This document shows, one piece after another, positions 54,577-64,000 of a stretch of 64,000 bases of DNA. Each line of letters starts with the position of its first letter. Position 1 is the first letter of the stretch. The position numbers and the translations under genes were made by a program. The DNA comes from Phytophthora hibernalis (lineage: Eukaryota > Oomycota > Peronosporomycetes > Peronosporales > Peronosporaceae): positions 62,001 to 126,000 of the forward strand of contig JAAKBF010000250.1 of NCBI GenBank assembly GCA_012656075.1, given 5' to 3'. Below the pieces are notes generated by a model. That model was given only the letters and a program-made list of their open reading frames with translations. It made no database searches and was not told the origin of the DNA.

Positions 54577-55888
54577 TTATGGTTTCGCTTGTTGGAACTG
54601 ATCAATGTCCCCGGCACTGCTGCTGGTAAGCAAAACTCGACTGGAACCCGCGTTTGCTGTGCACGCAGATTGAAATTCTGCACAGATACAAGCCGCGTGC
54701 CCCGCATAAAGCTGAAAAGTATCCACCAGTTCACGCTTGCCTGCTGTGCGGTATATCGCCACTCGTCCAGTTGCATCACCTGAAGCCCACAACACCCCAT
54801 CACGAGAAAAACTGCACTGAATTCGGTAGCCCTCAACTTCATGGCCCCCTTCATAACGGAGCGGTGGACGATGCCCACCAACAGAAGGACCTTTGATGCA
54901 CTTGTATGGAGCACGTGACGAATACAACGTCGCATAGTTGCCATTGCACTGCGCTACGAAATATGGTCTGTTCGGATGAGCTCGCAAGCACGAATGCGCC
55001 AACATGTTGGTGTCGAGGCGATCGTACATCAGTGTAGCCGAGCGCCAATCCCAGACCAAGAGAGTCTGATTGCTGCCATCACGCTGCATAACACCAGCAC
55101 TCGACACAAACTGCTGACCGTCATCCCCAAGAAAGAGCAAGTCGTGAACATCGGCAAACGACTTGGTGTACGTAGCCACAGCATGGTTTTCACGAAGGTC
55201 GTGCCCGTAGATATGTCCTTGGTCTGTACCAAGCAGCACCGATTTCGAATTTGTAGGGTGAAAACACACAGTCGAGATGCGCTCGATACTTGCAGAAGAC
55301 GTTGCGACGTCGGGTCGTCGCAGTTCCTGTCGAACTTGACCAGTTTCGGCGTCCACACAGCACGCCACCCCGTCGTAGCTGCCCGTAAGTATCTGATTGC
55401 CATCGATCGACCACTTGGCGCTTTTCACACCAAGCGAATGATGCATCAGCACGCGTCGAGACTTCTCTGCAGAGGATTGCCACACGCGCACAGTTGCATC
55501 CATAGACGCCGACAAGAACAGATCTGGTCGTCTAGGTGCCACTGCAGCTCGTTCACAGCCTTGACATGACCCACAAACTGTTGTCGAGTCTGTTTTCGCA
55601 GCGGAATCCTCTTCTCGTGCTTGAGTTCAGCGGTCGTAAGGCTTGCAACTTCCTCATCGCCTGCAATCAAAGGCAAAACATCATTTCCACTTGCAGCAGA
55701 AGCTGAAGACTGCGAGTCGTTGGGTCCACGTCGACGTCGCTTGACTGCGTAGCCGCGGAATGCAAATGCGCTTTCCTCTCTCGTGCTCTGATGCTTGAAG
55801 TCTCTATGTTGACCTGAAAACGCTGCGCAACGATCTGCCGTCGCTGTTCTGCAGCATCCGAAGGCGACGGAGAGGCGTAGTGGTCCAT
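54577..55888 (-). CDS. WDR25-like WD40 repeat protein, two frame breaks
   Basis: The C-terminal 320 residues form a WD40 propeller: LFLSASMDATVRVWQSS, KWSIDGNQILTGSYDG, DIDQFQQAKP at the end. The lead NELQWH and the first blade match WDR25-type proteins. The ATG at 55888 begins MDHYASPSPSDAAEQRRQIV. A one-base shift near 55815 is needed to enter the basic linker (YAVKRRRRGPND), and another near 55535 to enter the propeller. Both sides read as coding. WDR25 relatives are nuclear, some tied to splicing; the function here is not known. It ends 32 bases from the convergent HAT/TPR stop. Confidence 0.7.
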
Positions 55889-55905
55889 TGCTCAATGGTA
55901 ATTTA

Positions 55906-55933
55906 AAATTGTTTACCAAATGGTAAACAATTT
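55906..55933. promoter_or_regulatory. Perfect 13-bp palindrome in a divergent promoter
   Basis: Arms aaattgtttacca and tggtaaacaattt are exact reverse complements with two bases between. The core GTAAACA is the consensus for forkhead factors; use by such a factor here is inference. It lies 18 bases from the WDR25-like start and about 130 bases from the HIG1 start. Confidence 0.6.
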
Positions 55934-56060
55934 GTTAAACGCACGCTTTTACTCAATCATTCGTCTCCATGACCCCGTTTCATCCAATCATCAGCAGTCT
56001 CAACACGTTGAACTGGTGTTAAACGTGGGGTGGTGCATTCTCCATCTTGCAGTGGACGTC

Positions 56061-56411
56061 ATGACCAGGGAACGCGACGGTGCAGAGCCTCCGCGCGTGT
56101 TTGCACGTGGGGACTTCAGCTGGATGGATGACGAGCACTACGGCGGCAAAAAGTCGCTCTGGGCGCGCGTGAAGGAGGACCCGCTCGTACCAATGGGGAC
56201 TTTCCTAACAACTGCTGTTCTTTTGGGCGGTTTGGTGACGTTCCAACGCGGCCAATCCAAGCTCGGCAACAAGTTCATGCAAGCACGTGTCGTGGCACAG
56301 ACAGCCACGCTGCTAGCATTGGGAGGCAGCGCCGCATTGTCCGCCGGGGAGAAGCAGGCCAAGAAGCAGCAGAGCTACGAGGAGCGCATGAAGATCGAGC
56401 TCCCGAAGTAA
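56061..56411 (+). CDS. HIG1-domain mitochondrial protein
   Basis: 116 residues with two membrane spans (VPMGTFLTTAVLLGGLVTFQ and ARVVAQTATLLALGGSAAL). The HIG1 signature is seen in NKFMQARVVAQ, the R-x(3)-Q part of the family pattern. HIG1 proteins assist assembly of respiratory complex IV and supercomplexes in the inner membrane. The start 56061 is the ATG that gives a family-sized protein; the longer frame from 55920 would add 47 unlikely residues. The lysine/glutamate-rich tail (KQQSYEERMKIELPK) is typical. Confidence 0.85.
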   Translation: MTRERDGAEPPRVFARGDFSWMDDEHYGGKKSLWARVKEDPLVPMGTFLTTAVLLGGLVTFQRGQSKLGNKFMQARVVAQTATLLALGGSAALSAGEKQAKKQQSYEERMKIELPK

Positions 56412-56494
56412 TCAGGAAGCTTCCATTGGTTGAAATTAATGTAACGCTTTTCTGGAAGCTTCTCATTGGGTAAAATAAAAGTAGCGTCACTAAA

Positions 56495-57638
56495 ATGAAT
56501 TCCATCACTTTACTGCCCAATCTTGAAGCGACGCGAGTACTACTAGTTACCCGGTATTATTAATACATGTAATAATTCTGTGTCATAAAGCTACACTGTG
56601 TACGGTAGTTAGCCTCACCTAAGACTAATTACCGTAGACAAGTGTAACTGCCAAAGCCTTGCACCATAACTTATCGGACGAGCAGCGACCAAATGGAAAT
56701 AATGAAGTCAATTCGTTTGGAGCATTTTCGACAACTGAAACGGAATCTGCTTTTTCTACCTGGGGCCAGAGTTCAGCAAGCGAATTGCATCAAGGTGATT
56801 TAAGTACCGAAGCAGGGTCGTTTGGCAACTTCAGTACTTCTTTCAGCGAGGGCGAGTTCGCAACCGGGTCTACAAGTGGTCCAGATTCAAAGCCTCATAG
56901 TGCTTTAACCAACGCGCCTGCCGACTTCAACCCAGTGTTTGGCGAGTCCAACGACGAAGAGTTCTCGATCGCCACGCCTCATGCAACCACCACCGCCACC
57001 ACTGTGAACACAACGGAGGAGGCGTCGTTCTCGACGGACTTCGGTGCGCCAGCGGATTTGAGATTTGTGAATGATGTAGGTTCCGGCACAACGAATGTGA
57101 TCAGGCAAGGAAACAGCGCAGGTGGTGATTTTACTTTCAATGTCAACGAATACTATGAAGCTGGAGGAGCCTCCAAAAGACGCTTCTGGTGCGAAAGAAT
57201 ACGAGAGAGGATGCAGCGTAGCCGCCATAACCGCAACAAATACAAATACAAACGCGAAAGAGTACGAGATGTCGGCAGCGACTCGACTATCTACGTGTCC
57301 GCGACACAGGTTCCTTAGATGATGAGTTTGACGAGATTTTTGGTGATATCCCGACAACTCAAACTGAGCTGGTTTCTTCGGTGGAGTCGACTAGCGGTTC
57401 TGGCAAGTATGATGCAGACTTTGATGACATCTTCGGCGAGTCACAAACCGAATCTGTATCAGCGACAAACAGCGAGGTGCTTACTGCTTCTACAACAGAG
57501 TCTAACGATGATACAGCGGCATTTACCGAGGGTGCAGCGATGGAAAAGAAACACAGCGCTCTTGATAACGAGGACCATACAGCTTCCGTAGTCGAAGTAC
57601 GCACAGGAACACCAGCATCAGATTTTACCTTCAGATAG
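56495..57638 (+). CDS. Low-complexity acidic/phenylalanine protein, unknown
   Basis: About 300 residues rich in S, T, G, E with repeated short motifs: SFGAFS, SFGNFS, TDFGAP, EFDEIFGDI and DFDDIFGES. Such DFxxF/DFGxF-like motifs bind clathrin adaptors, so an endocytic scaffold is one guess; FG-type nucleoporin is another. The long frame at 56638-57318 has no ATG. An upstream ATG at 56495 with a GTACTA donor at 56537 and an acceptor at 56637 would join in phase 0. Another splice or frame change lies between 57120 and 57320, leading to the last frame, which ends at 57638. No enzyme domain. Confidence 0.45.
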
Positions 57639-57804
57639 GTCATGCACACGACAACATAAATGCAAAGTGAGAAAACACTGAACCTGCATGCATTCGAATC
57701 TGCGTCTTGTACGTGCTGCCAACGAATTTTCGTTGCTTCAATAATGGACTACTACGTAGTATGACACTTCTCTTCTCGTCTACTTGCTTCGTGCCTTGAT
57801 TGCA

Positions 57805-59917
57805 TCACTTAAACGTATTGAAATCGCGAACCTCGTTCACGATCTCTAGGGCGCGCTGCAGTAGCGTTCGCATCTCATCGCAGTTTGAGCGCCGTGCCGC
57901 GATATCACCAGTCTCAGCCAGCAGCTCATTGAGCTTGTCCTCGCGATACAGGGACGACACCAACTCGTTCTGAATATTCTCCTTTGAGTTTCCCACCATG
58001 AAGCACATGATGGCCTTGGGAACCAAATCCAGGAAGTTTTTGCGCACGATATCGAAGTACGACGCAAGCAGGCTCTTGATGATTTCCGTCTCAATGCGTT
58101 CCCGGTCTGTCGGGTCATCGCCTTGTCGCATGCTCACTGGTACCTGAGGAAGCTTAACGACTGCAGGCTTCGAGCTAGTGCTGGCATCCGCACCACTTTT
58201 CTTGCGACCACCACCGAAGAATGACAGGAGGCCGTTACCTTCTTGCTTCTCCTCTCCTGCGCCTGGGTGGCCCGCAGGAGCACCGCCCTGCTTTACCATT
58301 TGCCCTTGGCGACGCGGGTCCTGATTCGCCATGCTGTTAGCCGGAGCCCCAGCGGACGCCATCGTCTCGCGCTGCATCTTCTCCATTAACTGCGCGACTG
58401 CGCGGCTGCCACCAATGAAATCAGGGTGGTTTGTGTTCACGTAGGCGAGCTCAATCTGAATGAGGTTCTGAATCATAGCTTGCGTCGGCACCAACGAAGC
58501 ACGCAGCATACCATTCACCACTTCCATCACGCGGTCGCGCAGCTCAGGGAACCGCGTCAGTTCAATCGTTTCGCACTGCGACGTCACGCGCTGCAGTTCG
58601 TCAAACACAAGATCCACACACTGCAGGCCAGGTTGCTCAAGGCGACTGATCTGCCGCTTAGCCAGCAGTTCGAACGATACTTCCGGGACAAAAAGCGACT
58701 GGCGCGGGCCGTTAGCATTGCGGATCGTAGTCCGGATATCCTCGTCGCTGAGTCCGTCGAAGGGGTTCACCTCCCGCAGGGACTTTGAGAAGATCTCGTT
58801 GAAGATGTAGTTGATGCGCGCGCCGCCGTACAGCTCGTCCATCTCCACGAGTTGGTGGTTGCGTCCGTCCAACGAGTTAGTGAAGTTGCTGGAAAAGTGC
58901 GACAGCAGGTTCAGCAAACACCCACCCATTTCCGTGGCCGTCATCTGCTCCGTGGGGAGCCCATCTCACCGAGTTCCTGATCTAAATCAGTGACCATGCT
59001 GCTGATCTTGGACTTGATGTCCGGCAAGCAGTCGCGGATGTGGTGCATCAAGATCGTGTTGAGCGTCTTGGACAGGTACTGCGTGCCCATCCTTGATGCA
59101 ATAGCTCTGTAAGCCGGGTGGGTCTTGAAGAAGTTTTGCTCCTTGGACAGCGACTCGCGGATCGAGAGTTTGGCGTTGATGTCCTTCTGGCTGCGGTTCA
59201 CGACGCCCACGTAGCCTCTTTTCAGCGGAATCACGCGGCCCTGCAGCATGTCCATGGCGTCCGTGCCGTCGTCCATGAGGTCCAGCTTGTGAGCACGCCG
59301 ATGGTGCGCTGTCCCTCGGGGTCGATCTCGCGCGCCATCTTGAGCGCGTCACTATTAGCCAGGTCCGTATTGGCCGACGTCACTGCCAGGATGATGGAGT
59401 TGGGGTTCGAGATGAACTCGGAGCACATGTCGCGGATCTGCTCCTCGATGTCCACGGGCTGGTCTCCCACAGGCACCTTGGTGATTCCCGGCAGGTCCAC
59501 GAGCGTGAGGTTGAGCACGTAGGGCGAGAAGACCTTGAGGTTGATGCTCTTGTTGCTGATGCCCTTGTTCTTGCCCGTGATGCGGTCCGTCTCCTTCTCG
59601 ATCTCGCGTCGGATCTCGTCAAAGTCCGTGAACTTCTGGCCTGGCATGTGGAGGAACTCGCCCCACTCTTCAGCCTCCTGGGTCTCCTCTGTGGGGGTTG
59701 TACTTGAGCTGTTATACAGCTGTAAGACTAGCGGACGTCGTGTTACGATGCCCGAGCCGCGCGGGAGGAAGTCCTTGCCCACAATGTTCTCCAGCACGGA
59801 CGACTTGCCGCTGCTCTGACTGCCGATGACCACGATCTGCGGCAGGTTGATGGGCGACTGACCGATGGCGCTGAACACGTCCTGCAGCTTGTTGATGATG
59901 GGGATTAGCTGGTCCAT
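57805..59917 (-). CDS. Dynamin-related GTPase (Drp1/Dnm1-like), two frame breaks
   Basis: Large GTPase that constricts mitochondrial and peroxisomal membranes. The start MDQLIPIINKLQDVFSAIG leads to the P-loop GSQSSGKSSV, the switch motif DLPGITKVPVGDQP and, after a one-base shift near 59283, the guanine motif TKLDLMDDG. The middle domain follows. A second one-base shift near 58948 separates SKISSMVTDLDQEL from TEMGGCLLNLL. There is no PH domain; a variable linker (58140-58330) precedes the GTPase effector domain, which ends RALEIVNEVRDFNTFK. Both shifts sit in strongly conserved sequence. No introns are evident. Confidence 0.85.
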
Positions 59918-60158
59918 GGCGAATGGAGTTTGAGGAATGAAGGTCGCTTCCTTCTCGAGAGCGCCTTCTTGGATGCGGAAAGGTTTTGAGGGAGCTGAGT
60001 CGGATATTGGATACCGGTACGAGACCGGTATCAGTCTGATTTTTGTCTTCAACAAAACCTCGGGTTTTAAGGAGAGGGTAGGTTGTGTGCGCCACATGAG
60101 GTAGAAGGCACTTGAGCGAGGGAGACTTGTTATCGCCGCCTGCCAGTCATAATTCAAG
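59918..60158. promoter_or_regulatory. Dynamin/methyltransferase divergent promoter
   Basis: 241 bases between two start codons. It contains a short palindromic patch (gataccggtacgagaccggtatc) near 60007-60030 in which accggta and taccggt occur close together. Confidence 0.4.
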
Positions 60159-61271
60159 ATGGCAGCCGAGCAATGGCGTGACCTGCACTTGCTGCATGTG
60201 CACCGCGATACGCTACGCTGTGCGCTTACAAGATGCATCGCTTGCTGCTACAAGATCGTACTGCATGGACGTCAAGGATTGCTGCCTAACGTTCGTCCTG
60301 AGATGTGTCTGCGCTTGGCGCCAGCTGACGAGGAATCTCCAGTCGTGACTCCAGTTGCTGACCAGCACTGTATCGGCCTGTATGACGCCGCACAGGTCAA
60401 GAGGATTTTGACGCTGGGTGACGGCAACTTTTCCTACTCGTTGGCGCTTGCGGGAGCGCTGGGTCCTGACTCAGGCGTGGAATTGGTCACTACGTCACAT
60501 GAAAGCAACAAGACAGTGCTGGAGACGTACCCGGACGGCGAGAAGATCCTCAGTGAGTTAAACGCAATGTCCAATGTGACGGTGATGCACGAGGTGGATG
60601 CTACGGACGCGGAACAGCTGAAGAAACTGGGCCAGTTCGACCGCGTCATTTGGAACTTCCCGTGCGTCCGAGCACCTCGTGGAGAGGACGGACAGAACGA
60701 GGAGATGGAGGTGAACAAGCAGCTGCTGCACGATTTCTTCGCACATGTGGGGCAAGTCCTGACGCCTACAGGAGAAGTGCATGTGACGCACAAGACCAAG
60801 GCGCCGTTCGGTCAATGGGGCATTGAGAATATCGCGGCTACTAACAAGCTTCGCCACCAGCAATCGGTTGTGTTTGACCGTTGCCTCTACCCGGGCTACT
60901 CGAACAAGAAGGTGCTTTCGAAGGGCTCGTTCCCTATCTGGGACTCGTTGACCTTCATCTTCGTGCCGGAAGACCGTGCTCAACCCGAGACGCCAGCTGA
61001 AGGTGAAGAAGGAAAGTCCGATGACGTGGTGGTGCCCGTGACGATGGATCTTCTCAAGAAGTTTTATCTTTTGTTGGCTCCATCGCTTGACGATAAGTTG
61101 GGCTTGAAGAAGAAGAAGAAAAAGAAAAATGGCTGGAGTGGACAGATCAAGGTCGACGACACCAAGGGAGACGAAAAGTCAAGCAACAAAAAGAAAAGCG
61201 GCGAAACCATCCATAAGCGCAAGCAAGCCTATGCGTACGCGAAGGCAGGCAAGAAAAGAGCGCGCAGGTAA
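60159..61271 (+). CDS. Bmt5-like 25S rRNA (uridine-N3) methyltransferase family protein (DUF2431)
   Basis: Single exon, 370 residues. The Rossmann motif that binds S-adenosylmethionine is ILTLGDGNFSYSLALAGAL at about residues 83-100. The family landmarks FDRVIWNFPC and THKTKAPFGQWGIENIA follow. The C-terminal 60 residues contain runs KKKKKKK and KKKSGE, which look like nucleolar localisation signals. The protein probably methylates large-subunit rRNA in the nucleolus; the exact base is inferred from yeast Bmt5. The first 70 residues have no match. Confidence 0.8.
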   Translation: MAAEQWRDLHLLHVHRDTLRCALTRCIACCYKIVLHGRQGLLPNVRPEMCLRLAPADEESPVVTPVADQHCIGLYDAAQVKRILTLGDGNFSYSLALAGALGPDSGVELVTTSHESNKTVLETYPDGEKILSELNAMSNVTVMHEVDATDAEQLKKLGQFDRVIWNFPCVRAPRGEDGQNEEMEVNKQLLHDFFAHVGQVLTPTGEVHVTHKTKAPFGQWGIENIAATNKLRHQQSVVFDRCLYPGYSNKKVLSKGSFPIWDSLTFIFVPEDRAQPETPAEGEEGKSDDVVVPVTMDLLKKFYLLLAPSLDDKLGLKKKKKKKNGWSGQIKVDDTKGDEKSSNKKKSGETIHKRKQAYAYAKAGKKRARR

Positions 61272-61402
61272 GTAAGTGCCCATAGCGAGAATGACCATGT
61301 ACTACCGGTACCCCACACTCAACAAACAATAGACTGCATCAAAAATCCCATTCTTCCACTACGGTTTCTTTTACACGTTGACCTTAGCTCCTTTGTCGCT
61401 CT

Positions 61403-64000
61403 TCAACGGACTAGGAATCCCTTGAACTCACGGTATCGCTTCTGGATCCTCATGGCCGCACGTTCCAGCGTGTGCACTCCGATCAACACAAACAATCGAT
61501 CGCTGCTCAGAATCTCAAGGTCGGTCTTTGGGGTCGTAATCACGATTGGTAGTTCTACTTCGTTCGACAATCCCATTGCTTGAGTTGACATGCGGTAAAT
61601 GCCGATGCAAATGCCTGAATACGAAGACGCCGCGAACGAGTGGAAGACGTCGGCATATGTGCAGTTGCTCTGAGAAAGAAAGATAAAAAGTTAGACAATC
61701 TGAATATTTGAAGAATTCGAACGAGCAAATAGGTATCAACACGACTTACTCGTAGTGCATGTGGAACTGAGAATGTGTGAATCACGCCCGTACAGCGAGG
61801 CCTCCGACAATTTGGCGAACAATCTTGTGAATGGACGGGTTGAAATAGGCCTGGACGACCATGTTTTCACATAGCTCCGGGTGGAGGATCCGGCCTGACA
61901 TGTAGAGAGGAGACCAAAAATCTCCTTTCGGAGTTTTGCTCCTGTGCATCATGCTGCAGAATGTGATCCCATAGCTTGAGCACTTCCATGCCTACCGCAT
62001 CTGCTTCAATGCCGCTACGTCCACTTTCCGAGGCTGACATCGCAGTCTGGAGCTGGTTGTTGAAACGACATACCCATAAATTTCGAGTTTGCTTCGTCAG
62101 CGAGCTCAGTCACAGTAAAGATTTTCGAGAAATCCATCTTCAGTTCAACTAGCATCGTCGCGAAGATAGCTTCCGCATCAGCGATGCTGGACTCCAACTC
62201 GGCATCAGAGGCAGACTCGGAAATGATAGTATTCTTTGCGCGCTTTCCGAGCACCACTACAGCAGCGGCAGCTTTAGCACCAGCCCGTTGGAGATCTGAA
62301 TAAACAAGCGGGCTTCCACGCACGTAATACTACATGTAGACACAACAAATTAGACTAAATGTGTACTCTGGAACCAGTACATGTATACGGACAGGTCGTA
62401 CGTACCACATTTTTGAAGGCAGCCAAAGTTCGCATTAGGACAGGGATGGTTTTGCAGTGTCCAAAATCGTAATTGGAGGATGATTGGTGGTATAAGGGCT
62501 ACGGAGTGGCAGAATGAACCACTGCAGGCTTTCTAATGATTCCTCGCCCAAAAGCTGCAAACCACGATGTGATTTGGGTGTAAGAGTGTGTCGAGAGATG
62601 GAGTACCCAGCGTCTTGACGACTTTCTTAGCCGCGGTTGTTTTCTGAATCCACCATGAAATTGAGCAGTTTCGTAAGGATTGCCGCTCGTTATGTTTCGG
62701 TTGGAATTCTTGAAACTCAGAGCGATATTTTCGAGGGAGCGGTCCTGCGTAACAAACGTCAACAACAAACTTTAGACATCAAAAGTATACATGAATGCAG
62801 TGATACTGCCATACCAGCACAAGCGATCCAGTAGCTGAGGATGTCAACTGCCCAGAAGTAAAATCATTAGCCGATAACAACCAGCAATCAACATAGCAAG
62901 GGAACTTACTGGACTTCGGTGCTTCATAGAGTCGTAATTCGGTGTCATGTATGCCGTGTATGCTGTCAAGCTTCGAAGCTCATCACAAGGAAGATCATCT
63001 TCATGAGTGGGGATAGCATGGGCTGATACACGTCTCCAGCTTGATTCATGATAGTAGAAGTACTTCCCGGACGCAGCATATCCTCTCGCCTGACCTCCTC
63101 CGGGCAAACCTTGTAGTTAAAAACTTGATCGAGATCATCAGCAATGCAATAACATTGGATCCACTCGGTCATCAGAAGACTTTCGCCCGGATTTAACAGA
63201 ACGCGAGATTCCGTTTCATGGTTAGATTTCAAGCCCTCATCGGAAAACATGACTTCCACACCGATCAGCAGTACAGTTCCCGAAGTCTCCTGAAAAATTG
63301 TCGAGGCTGCTTGTGAAAACGTTAGCCCAGCATATTTCTGTGTGGGTGTGACATACACCAAGTAACAAAAGTTATCAGCCAAAATCAAACACCTCAAATC
63401 CACAAGTTGCAAGCAATAGTGTACCTTGGATAGATGGATCAAATACATCTCCTTTGCAGCACCTGCGTAATACTCTTTGATCCAGCTGCGCTCCGACAGT
63501 CCTTTATCAGCCACCTCAGTCGTCAGAATGTCCGGGCCCATGGATTTATCCTTTCCAATCACGGCAAGAAGGGGTGTCGTGGAATCTTTCGTGTCTTCAC
63601 TTGTGTCAACAGAAAGGCTAGATCCTAAGTTGGACAGCATCGTCGAAATGCCGTTCGAGATTGTATTCTGAGCTAACGAGCCCATCTTGATGACATTTTC
63701 ACAGATAATATCGTCCGGATGGACACCAGCCGCAAGCATGTGCCGAGCACTTTCAGCACGCAGCACCATTACCAAAAAGCGCACAGAAGATCTTCGCAAC
63801 GAGATAAATGTTAGAGCAGAACAATGTATATGGCTGCAGTAAGTACACAAAAACATACCCGACGTAGCGCTTCGTAGCAAGTACCCGCATGATGTTCATT
63901 GCATCTTCCGTCGCGGGGTCACTCGTCAGCTTGTCGGGAAATACAAAAATCGCCCGTGCATTTCGAGCGAGGCAGTGCTCCAAATCATCAACGCGAGTGG
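61403..64000 (-). CDS. BK-type calcium-activated potassium channel, C-terminal gating ring (5' part outside window)
   Basis: The minus strand from 64000 reads into RCK1 of a Slo-like channel: CLARNARAIFVFPDKL, MNIMRVLATKRYVG, then (intron 63792-63858) SSVRFLVMVLRAESARHMLA, WIKEYYAGAAKEMYLIHLSK, (intron 63338-63424) YAGLTFSQAASTIF. RCK2 follows with HPNHIVVCSF, LQWFILPLRSPYTT, VRGSPLVYSDLQRAGA and AYFNPSIHKIVRQ. The end is YGD-like (SNCTYADVFHSFAAS) and an IQ-like helix (MRIQKRYREFKGFLVR), stop at 61403. Several introns between 63100 and 61700 are only partly resolved; a frame change lies near 63000. Pore and voltage sensor are beyond the window. The calcium bowl could not be identified. Confidence 0.75.

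Overview
The window looks like nuclear DNA of an oomycete, most likely Phytophthora-like. It has short GT-AG introns of about 57-100 bp, compact and often divergent gene pairs, single-copy eukaryotic genes of stramenopile character, and degenerate Ty3/Gypsy, MULE-like and pogo-like elements of the kind common in Phytophthora. No search was run; every assignment comes from motifs read in the translation.

The left 24 kb is a transposon graveyard. It holds a broken Ty3/Gypsy element with a chromodomain integrase (244-4755), a decayed MULE/SWIM-type transposase followed by a ULP1-like protease remnant (about 5044-8850), a broken fragment of a DUF1688 (Urc4/Urg3-like) gene (9326-10047), a second Gypsy element with an acidic 16-residue repeat and an internally inverted pol segment (about 10677-17290), a hypothetical minus-strand reading frame, and two pogo/Tigger-like DNA transposons lying end to end, each with terminal inverted repeats and TA duplications (20371-21937 and 21954-24134).

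The right 40 kb is gene dense. In order it carries phosphoserine phosphatase (-), cyclic nucleotide phosphodiesterase (-), exocyst Sec5 (+), a PA-domain vacuolar-sorting-receptor-like protein (+), a Tc1-type helix-turn-helix protein without a transposase domain (-), a CinA-like/nucleotidylyltransferase fusion (+), proteasome subunit alpha 4 (+), a VAMP7-like longin SNARE (-), a small secreted PAN/Apple protein (+), SPO11 (+), presenilin (-), a large RCC1-repeat/EF-hand protein (+), allantoicase (-), a DYRK-family kinase (+), ribosomal protein eS12 (-), a HAT/TPR RNA-processing factor (+), a WDR25-like WD40 protein (-), a HIG1-domain protein (+), a low-complexity acidic/phenylalanine protein (+), a Drp1-like dynamin (-), a Bmt5-like rRNA methyltransferase (+) and the 3' part of a BK-type calcium-activated potassium channel (-).

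Most neighbours are unrelated housekeeping genes. Membrane traffic (Sec5, sorting receptor, VAMP7, dynamin) and signalling (phosphodiesterase, DYRK, BK channel) recur. Several otherwise intact single-copy genes (HAT/TPR, WDR25-like, dynamin, phosphodiesterase) need one-base frame corrections, which points to residual indel errors in the assembly more than to gene death.
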